Assembly: GCA_964544595.1 (NCBI GenBank)
Contig: CAZJBM010000005.1
Span: 1-64,000 of the forward strand
DNA from: JAGBWK01 sp964544595
GTDB lineage: Bacteria; Bacteroidota; Bacteroidia; Bacteroidales; Muribaculaceae
DNA: 64,000 nucleotides
Reading direction: 5' to 3'
Part shown: piece by piece, positions 59,058 through 64,000 of the stretch
Numbering within the stretch: position 1 is the first letter of the stretch
Layout: each line of letters starts with the position of its first letter
Made by a program: the position numbers and the translations under genes
Notes under the pieces: model-generated
What the model saw: the letters and a program-made list of their open reading frames with translations, nothing else
Database searches by the model: none
What the model was told of the DNA's origin: nothing

Positions 59058-59918
59058 ATGGAGATAGAGATTGATCCCGGTTCAGGTTTCTGCCATGGGG
59101 TAGTGGCGGCAATCCGTAAGGCAGAGGAGGCTCTCGCTTCCTCCGCGCCTCTTTATTGCCTCGGAGATATTGTCCACAACAACGAGGAGGTCAGCCGACT
59201 GGAAAACAAAGGCATGGTCACCATAAGCCACGACGACATGTCGCGCCTCAGCAACGCCAAGGTGCTTCTCCGTGCCCACGGCGAGCCCCCTTTGACCTAT
59301 CAGACCGCTGAAAAAAACGGCATTGAAATTATCGATGCCACCTGCCCGGTTGTCCTAAAGTTGCAGAAACGCATAAAAACGAGCTACGCTGAGAGCCCTG
59401 GAGCCCGTCAGATCGTTATATACGGCAAAATGGGCCATGCAGAGGTTAATGGGCTGGTAGGGCAGACCGAAGGCACCGCTATTGTGATACAAGGCGTCGA
59501 AGACCTTGAAAAAATTGATTTTGACCGCGACATCGACCTCTATTCCCAGACCACGATGTCGGTATCCGGATTCAAGGAAATAATCGCCGAGATAGAGAAA
59601 CGAAAAAATCCCGCGACACTATTCCGTAGCAGCGACACTATATGCCGTCAGGTTGCCAACCGCGTCGACGCTCTTAGGGATTTCGCTGCCAAGCACGATG
59701 TTGTGCTTTTCGTCAGCGGCGCGAAAAGCAGCAACGGTAAATTCCTGTTCACCGTATGCCGCGAAGCCAACCCGCGCACATATATGCTCTCTACCCCCGA
59801 AATCGATCCGGCATGGATTGAATCTGCATCAACCATAGGCATTTGCGGCGCCACTTCTACTCCCCGCTGGCTTATGGAGCAGGTTAAAAACAAAGTCTCT
59901 AAAATGACCCTTCATTAA
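59058..59918 (+). CDS. ispH: 4-hydroxy-3-methylbut-2-enyl diphosphate reductase
   Basis: This 286-residue [4Fe-4S] enzyme makes IPP and DMAPP in the last MEP-pathway step. The three cluster cysteines are C12 (GFCHGV), C96 (DATCPVV) and C196 (DTICRQ), matching the E. coli pattern. It is co-transcribed with cmk and followed by a terminator. Confidence 0.96.
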   Translation: MEIEIDPGSGFCHGVVAAIRKAEEALASSAPLYCLGDIVHNNEEVSRLENKGMVTISHDDMSRLSNAKVLLRAHGEPPLTYQTAEKNGIEIIDATCPVVLKLQKRIKTSYAESPGARQIVIYGKMGHAEVNGLVGQTEGTAIVIQGVEDLEKIDFDRDIDLYSQTTMSVSGFKEIIAEIEKRKNPATLFRSSDTICRQVANRVDALRDFAAKHDVVLFVSGAKSSNGKFLFTVCREANPRTYMLSTPEIDPAWIESASTIGICGATSTPRWLMEQVKNKVSKMTLH

Positions 59919-59940
59919 ACCATAAAAGACCATAAAAACG

Positions 59941-59983
59941 CGCAAGAGGCAAAGATTTCCCTTAGTTCTTTGCCTCTTGTGCG
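59941..59983. terminator. Bidirectional terminator between ispH and rprY
   Basis: CGCAAGAGGCAAAG pairs with CTTTGCCTCTTGTGCG (one bulge) between convergent genes. Confidence 0.8.
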
Positions 59984-60037
59984 TTCTGTATATACGACAT
60001 CGAAGATTGGAATGACCCGATTTTCGATGATACTTAC

Positions 60038-60742
60038 TTAATTATTCTCCTCCTCGGGTATAATCAGTTTATAGCCTTTACCGTGTATATTGATAATCTC
60101 CACGCGGGGATCCTCGGCCAGCTTTTTGCGCAGCTTGGTGATATACACGTCCATTGAGCGGGCGTTGAAATAGTTATCATCGATCCAAATTGTCTTCAAC
60201 GCATAGTTGCGTTCAAGAATTTCATTTGAATGGGCGCAAAGCAAGCTGAGAAGCTCCGATTCTTTCGTTGTAAGTTTGTCGGAGAATCCGTTGATGGTGA
60301 GGGTCTGCTTTTGAGTGTCGAAAGTATAATTACCGATTTTGTACATCGTCACCTCTTTACCCTTCTTTCCCTTCACGCGGCGGAGTATCGCCTCGATACG
60401 GAGCAAGAGAAGGTCCATAGAGAAAGGCTTGGTAATATAGTCGTCGGCGCCGATTTTGAAGCCTTCCACAATATCTTCCTTAAGCGATTTGGCTGTCAGA
60501 AATATGATAGGCACCTCGCTGTTCACCGTTCTGATTTCTTGTGCTAGCGCGAATCCGTCCTTTTTAGGCATCATGACGTCGAGCACGCATAAATCGTATT
60601 TGCCTTTGAGAAAGGCTTTATATCCGGCCTCGCCGTCAGTGCACAAGTCGGCATTGAAACCCTTAGCCTGCAAATATTCTCGAAGGAGCATGCCGAGGTT
60701 TTCGTCATCCTCACATAATAATATACGCATACGTTCTTCCAT
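60038..60742 (-). CDS. rprY: OmpR-family response regulator RprY
   Basis: A receiver domain (CEDDENLGMLLREYL, phospho-acceptor Asp in YDLCVLDVMMPKKDG, LTAKS, KPF) and a winged-helix DNA-binding domain. It is close in sequence pattern to Bacteroides RprY, known in oxidative-stress and housekeeping regulation. A TTG at 60751 and ATGs at 60742 and 60730 are possible; 60742 (MEERMRILLCEDDENLG) matches the usual N-terminus. It lies 5 bp after rprX. Confidence 0.93.
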   Translation of the reverse strand: MEERMRILLCEDDENLGMLLREYLQAKGFNADLCTDGEAGYKAFLKGKYDLCVLDVMMPKKDGFALAQEIRTVNSEVPIIFLTAKSLKEDIVEGFKIGADDYITKPFSMDLLLLRIEAILRRVKGKKGKEVTMYKIGNYTFDTQKQTLTINGFSDKLTTKESELLSLLCAHSNEILERNYALKTIWIDDNYFNARSMDVYITKLRKKLAEDPRVEIINIHGKGYKLIIPEEENN

Positions 60743-60747
60743 AATTT

Positions 60748-62283
60748 TCAATTTTTTGATAGGGGTAATATGATTATAAATTTTGTTCCTTGATTTAATT
60801 CGCTGTCCACTTTGATGGTTCCGCCATGAAGCGTGACCATCTTGTAGACGTAGGCTAAGCCGAGGCCGAAGCCTTTCACGTCGTGCTGATTTCCGGTCGG
60901 CACTCGGTAGAATTTGTCGAATATCTTCTTCAGATGCTCGCGCTTTATGCCGATACCGTTATCCTCGACGATGATTCTCAGCGACTCTTCGCCTATATCT
61001 GAGGTCGACACTTTAAGCTCAAGCGGCACATCCTCGCGGCGATATTTCACCGCATTGTCGAGAAGATTGTATATAACGTTGGTGAAGTGCATCTCATCGA
61101 CGTTGACTATCGCGTCTTCCGCGTCGAGATCCGCTTCAAGATGACCGCCATAACGCTCCACTTTTATCTTAAACGTGTTCACGATCTGATAAATCGCCGC
61201 GTTGGCATCCACCTCTTTCAGTCGCAAAGTTGCCTTCTTGCGGTCGAACATCGACATTTGCAACACCTTCTCAACCTGGAAGCGCAGCCGCTTGGTCTCG
61301 TCGTTTATAACCTGCGAAATATGCTGGAGCATTGCCGGTGATTTCCTTACCGAAGCGTCGTTGAGCATCTGGGCGGCGAGCGAAATGGTTGATATCGGCG
61401 TCTTGAATTCATGCGTCATATTGTTGATGAAGTCGGTCTTCATCTCGTTGAGTTTCTTCTGGCGGAAAGCCACTATGATCGTGTACACAAACACTATCAG
61501 GAGCACTATCGTGAAAATAAACGCCGGTATCAGGAAGCCAAACGAGTCATATATGAAATTGTTCTTTCCCGGGAAATACACTTCAAGAAAGAGGCGTTTG
61601 TTCTCAGGGTCGTTGCGAAACAACGGTATCTTAAAGAAGTTTGACGACTGCGTCCGTTCATCCTCCAGGCGAGGATAGTTTGCCGTGGTGTAAATCGGCA
61701 TATTGCTTCGATTGACTATCGCGAACTCAAAGGGCATATCGTGGATTTTCATCTTTTCAAGCTCCTCCTTGATATACTTGCGGGTGGTTGCCGAGTCGAT
61801 CCTCTCCATTACGGGGCGATTGCTCGCTTGGGCCGAAATCTTAAGAATCACCTCGTCGATAAGACCCTTTTGATACAAGTAACGATCTTGAAGCTCCTCG
61901 TCGATCTGCTGCATCGAGTTATATCGGTTGATTATCGAATTATCGTCGCTTTGAAGATTCGTTATCTGGTCAGCCTTGCCGCGGATGGTGAGATTTCCCT
62001 CCATGCCGCTGGTGGTAGAGAATGAGTAGCGTATGCCGCGCCCTTTCGCTCTCGAATAGAGTGTCGACGACTGTATCTCGTTAAGGTCATCCTCCAGATA
62101 GTACTTTGTCTCCTCCTCCTCGAGTCGCGCGCTTACCGAGAAAAGGCTGTGAATGACCCCTTCAGAGAATTGGTCATTACGCATGGTGATCATGTCGTCG
62201 ACATATCTTATCTCGATGTAAAGCAACCCGCAGAAGGTGATCGACATCAATATTGTTAGTAACCAGATGGTAGATTTTTTCAT
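60748..62283 (-). CDS. rprX: Sensor histidine kinase RprX
   Basis: The 511-residue membrane kinase has an N-terminal helix, a periplasmic domain (about 30-235), a second helix (about 243-268) and a histidine phospho-acceptor in MTHEFKTPISTISLA. N, G1 and G2 boxes (NLLDNAVKY, VEDNGIGI, GFGLGLAYVYKMV) follow. It forms an operon with rprY, 5 bp apart. The signal sensed is unknown. Confidence 0.93.
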   Translation of the reverse strand: MKKSTIWLLTILMSITFCGLLYIEIRYVDDMITMRNDQFSEGVIHSLFSVSARLEEEETKYYLEDDLNEIQSSTLYSRAKGRGIRYSFSTTSGMEGNLTIRGKADQITNLQSDDNSIINRYNSMQQIDEELQDRYLYQKGLIDEVILKISAQASNRPVMERIDSATTRKYIKEELEKMKIHDMPFEFAIVNRSNMPIYTTANYPRLEDERTQSSNFFKIPLFRNDPENKRLFLEVYFPGKNNFIYDSFGFLIPAFIFTIVLLIVFVYTIIVAFRQKKLNEMKTDFINNMTHEFKTPISTISLAAQMLNDASVRKSPAMLQHISQVINDETKRLRFQVEKVLQMSMFDRKKATLRLKEVDANAAIYQIVNTFKIKVERYGGHLEADLDAEDAIVNVDEMHFTNVIYNLLDNAVKYRREDVPLELKVSTSDIGEESLRIIVEDNGIGIKREHLKKIFDKFYRVPTGNQHDVKGFGLGLAYVYKMVTLHGGTIKVDSELNQGTKFIIILPLSKN

Positions 62284-62405
62284 CGCGGTTGGGTATTTAC
62301 AATATTAACAATTTTAAATAGTGTATGTTTAAAAAAACTGAAAAAAACTGAATTCCGCCTTTAACACTCAACGGCAAATTTAACATAAAATTGTGAAAAC
62401 AGCAA

Positions 62406-62444
62406 AGAAACGGCTCCCGAACGAAACATCCGGAAGCCGTTTTC
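62406..62444. terminator. Terminator-like hairpin upstream of rprX and downstream of the LRR gene
   Basis: GAAACGGCTCCCG pairs with CGGAAGCCGTTTTC. On the minus strand it follows the LRR gene and is succeeded by a T-rich stretch. Confidence 0.65.
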
Positions 62445-62563
62445 GATTGATGAGAAATCTAAAGGCTTAGATTCTTGTGCGGGAGCGTAAGGCTGTTTTC
62501 TTGCGCTACCAGCGATATGTGGGTACTTTTAATCCGATAGATTCATCTTGGAGTATGGTCTGA

Positions 62564-63622
62564 TTAGTAATTCCACTGGCAAGCAACCATGCGGAGCTGA
62601 TCGCAGCCTTGAGTGCGGAGATCGTTAATCATATTGTAGCGGCAGTTAATATAAACCAGTTGCGGGTCAAACGAAACGTCGAGCATCGAAAGCTGGTTAT
62701 TGTTGCAAATCACGCGCTGGAGGAAAGTCTGGTTAGAGAGGGTAAGCGTAGTCAGGTCGTTGTATGAGCAGTCAACGTACTCAAGCTGAGTGCAATTTTC
62801 AACATTAAGAGTAGTCAGGTCGTTGTAAGAGCAAACGAGATCAAGAAGATGAGAGCAGTTGTTCAGAGAAAGACCGGTCATGTTGTTGTCAGAGCAGATA
62901 AATGAGCTGAGCGACTCGAGGTTTTGAATGGCAAGATTCTGGATCTCATTGTCGTCGATATTGAGGTTGGTAAGATTGTCAACACCAGTAAGAAGGAGTG
63001 AAGTCAACTTGTTATAACCGCAATAGAGATTTTTAAGGTTCGAGCAGCCCGTGATCACGAGTTTCTCAAGACGGCAACCCTGGCAGTTAAGAGTCTTCAA
63101 CGAGGTCGAGTTGGCGAGATTGAGCTCAACGAAGCTGTTGTTTGAGCAGTTGAGATCCTCGATGTTGGGAGTCCCGGTGAGAGTAAGGTCGTTAAGACGG
63201 TTTTTGTAGACCTTAACGCTTGTAAGAGAGGGGAGGTTGGCAAGTGTGAGAGTCGTAAGCTTGTTGCGCGAAGCGTCAAGCTTGGCGAGGACACCGTCGC
63301 CGGTAACGTTGAGAGTGGCGATTTCGTTGCGCGAAACGTTTACTTCAGTAAGCGCGCTGAAGTTAGAAAGGTCGAGATTGCCTGCGATTTTCTTGTCGCT
63401 CCAGTCAATTTTGGTTACATGACCGTTTTCGATAGTCACGCCTTCCCAGGTAGAGGGTGCGGAAATATCGACAATCTTAAGGGCTAACTGATTAGTGGCC
63501 GCTTCGGCAGCGGGTTGGGTTAAAAAGTTTTGGAGTTGTTTCAACTCGCTTTTGTTCATTTTTTGGGCGAAAGCAGTGGCACATCCCAGAGCCAAGGCCA
63601 TCAATAAAACAGCTTTTTTCAT
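62564..63622 (-). CDS. Secreted leucine-rich-repeat protein
   Basis: A signal peptide (MKKAVLLMALALGCATAFAQ) precedes about a dozen LRR units of 20-23 residues (for example NLTNLNIDDNEIQNLAIQNL and LEYVDCSYNDLTTLTLS), with Cys or Asn at the turn positions. It resembles the LRR region of internalin/BspA-like surface proteins but ends without a C-terminal sorting domain or anchor. Such proteins often mediate binding to host or other cells; the partner is unknown. The 378 bp from its start to the window edge is AT-rich with no firm gene. Confidence 0.85.
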   Translation of the reverse strand: MKKAVLLMALALGCATAFAQKMNKSELKQLQNFLTQPAAEAATNQLALKIVDISAPSTWEGVTIENGHVTKIDWSDKKIAGNLDLSNFSALTEVNVSRNEIATLNVTGDGVLAKLDASRNKLTTLTLANLPSLTSVKVYKNRLNDLTLTGTPNIEDLNCSNNSFVELNLANSTSLKTLNCQGCRLEKLVITGCSNLKNLYCGYNKLTSLLLTGVDNLTNLNIDDNEIQNLAIQNLESLSSFICSDNNMTGLSLNNCSHLLDLVCSYNDLTTLNVENCTQLEYVDCSYNDLTTLTLSNQTFLQRVICNNNQLSMLDVSFDPQLVYINCRYNMINDLRTQGCDQLRMVACQWNY

Positions 63623-63895
63623 AATTTTGTAAGTGATTAAAAGTTTTTATACGAATAACAATATTTTTTCACGATTGGTTTACGATTCAAGAATGTTTTT
63701 TTATGTTTTTTCACCAATTTTCAACCTTTCAAATTCTTATTACTGCTTTTCGAGAGTCACAACCCTTTGACAATCTACCCGTTTTTTTGTGACAAATATT
63801 GAGCGGGGGAGTTCCTCCTATGGCGATTCTCTGATGTTGTTTGCTGATGTGACCTAAGCCAGAGAGCGATTCGGCATGAGATATTTTTGAAGTAT

Positions 63896-64000
63896 ATGGC
63901 AGAAATTAGATTTATAGGTATAATGGTTGGTATTAACACAGCCCGCTATAACGGCTGCCTGAAGAGATTCGAGCAATGCCGTGCGTCGGGCGTTGCGACA
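63896..64000 (+). CDS. Possible start of a gene running off the right edge
   Basis: A frame of 35 codons is open from ATG 63896 to the edge (an inner ATG lies at 63920-63923), with a TATTTTTG -7-like box at 63882-63889. No family can be recognised from so short a piece. Confidence 0.25.
   Translation, partial: MAEIRFIGIMVGINTARYNGCLKRFEQCRASGVAT

Noticed and set aside
1..64000. tRNA, rRNA and CRISPR arrays
   Set aside because: I looked for T-loop-like GTTCGAATC/GTTCAAATC cores, conserved rRNA stretches and regularly spaced repeats and saw none. A tRNA/CRISPR scan would be decisive.

Overview
The window is a chromosomal segment of a gut-type Bacteroidales bacterium, most likely Muribaculaceae or a close relative. 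This rests on repeated promoters with the Bacteroidetes -7 box TAnnTTTG (some with TTTG about 19-20 bp upstream), the absence of clear Shine-Dalgarno sequences, an RprX/RprY two-component pair, PorQ of the type IX secretion system, a long S16, a CTC-type L25, GT3-type glycogen synthase and several pectin-active enzymes. The genus is an inference from style only. No tRNA or rRNA gene was recognised.

Layout. 0-6.7 kb: the 3' part of an EF-G paralogue with a degenerate GTPase centre, then a run of overlapping genes: a small radical SAM enzyme, a Cys-cluster/TonB protein, a DUF1593-pectate lyase fusion and a small membrane protein. 6.7-16.3 kb: mlaEF, udk, lptB, a GH28 polygalacturonase, pgk, the prfA-pyrF pair and an amino-sugar kinase fused to a RapZ C-terminal domain. 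16.3-20.1 kb: an AT-richer segment with a probable 0.3 kb structured RNA and a four-gene cassette (polytopic membrane protein, UbiA/DPPR-synthase-like prenyltransferase, HAD phosphatase, GtrA) joined by ATGA overlaps. 20.1-24.1 kb: a CE12-CE8 pectin esterase, a MurU-like nucleotidyltransferase, rpsP and an IS5-like relic.

24.3-35.2 kb: agmatine-to-putrescine genes (aguA, aguB), a Ser/Thr kinase with a MORN-like exterior, htpG, a TPR protein and gyrA. 35.5-46.6 kb: clpC, a DUF3987 gene bracketed by two related hairpin repeats, rplY, DUF2752 and GYF/TM2 membrane proteins, pth, an S4 protein, folE, a SPOR protein, tpiA, a DoxX-like protein and a duplicated DUF1599 protein. 46.6-53.6 kb: glycogen metabolism (pullulanase with a small CTD-like secreted protein, GT3 glycogen synthase, GT35 phosphorylase). 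53.7-64 kb: a BASS-type transporter, a secreted alpha/beta hydrolase, porQ, an MFS permease, cmk, ispH, rprXY and a secreted leucine-rich-repeat protein.

Functional links. The kinase-RapZ fusion and MurU homologue suggest MurNAc/GlcNAc salvage interrupted by later insertions. The UbiA-phosphatase-GtrA cassette resembles the first steps of mycobacterial decaprenyl-phosphoryl-pentose synthesis and is the best candidate for an undescribed glycan system here. Pectin enzymes are scattered and have no SusC/SusD pair nearby. Housekeeping genes make up most of the rest.
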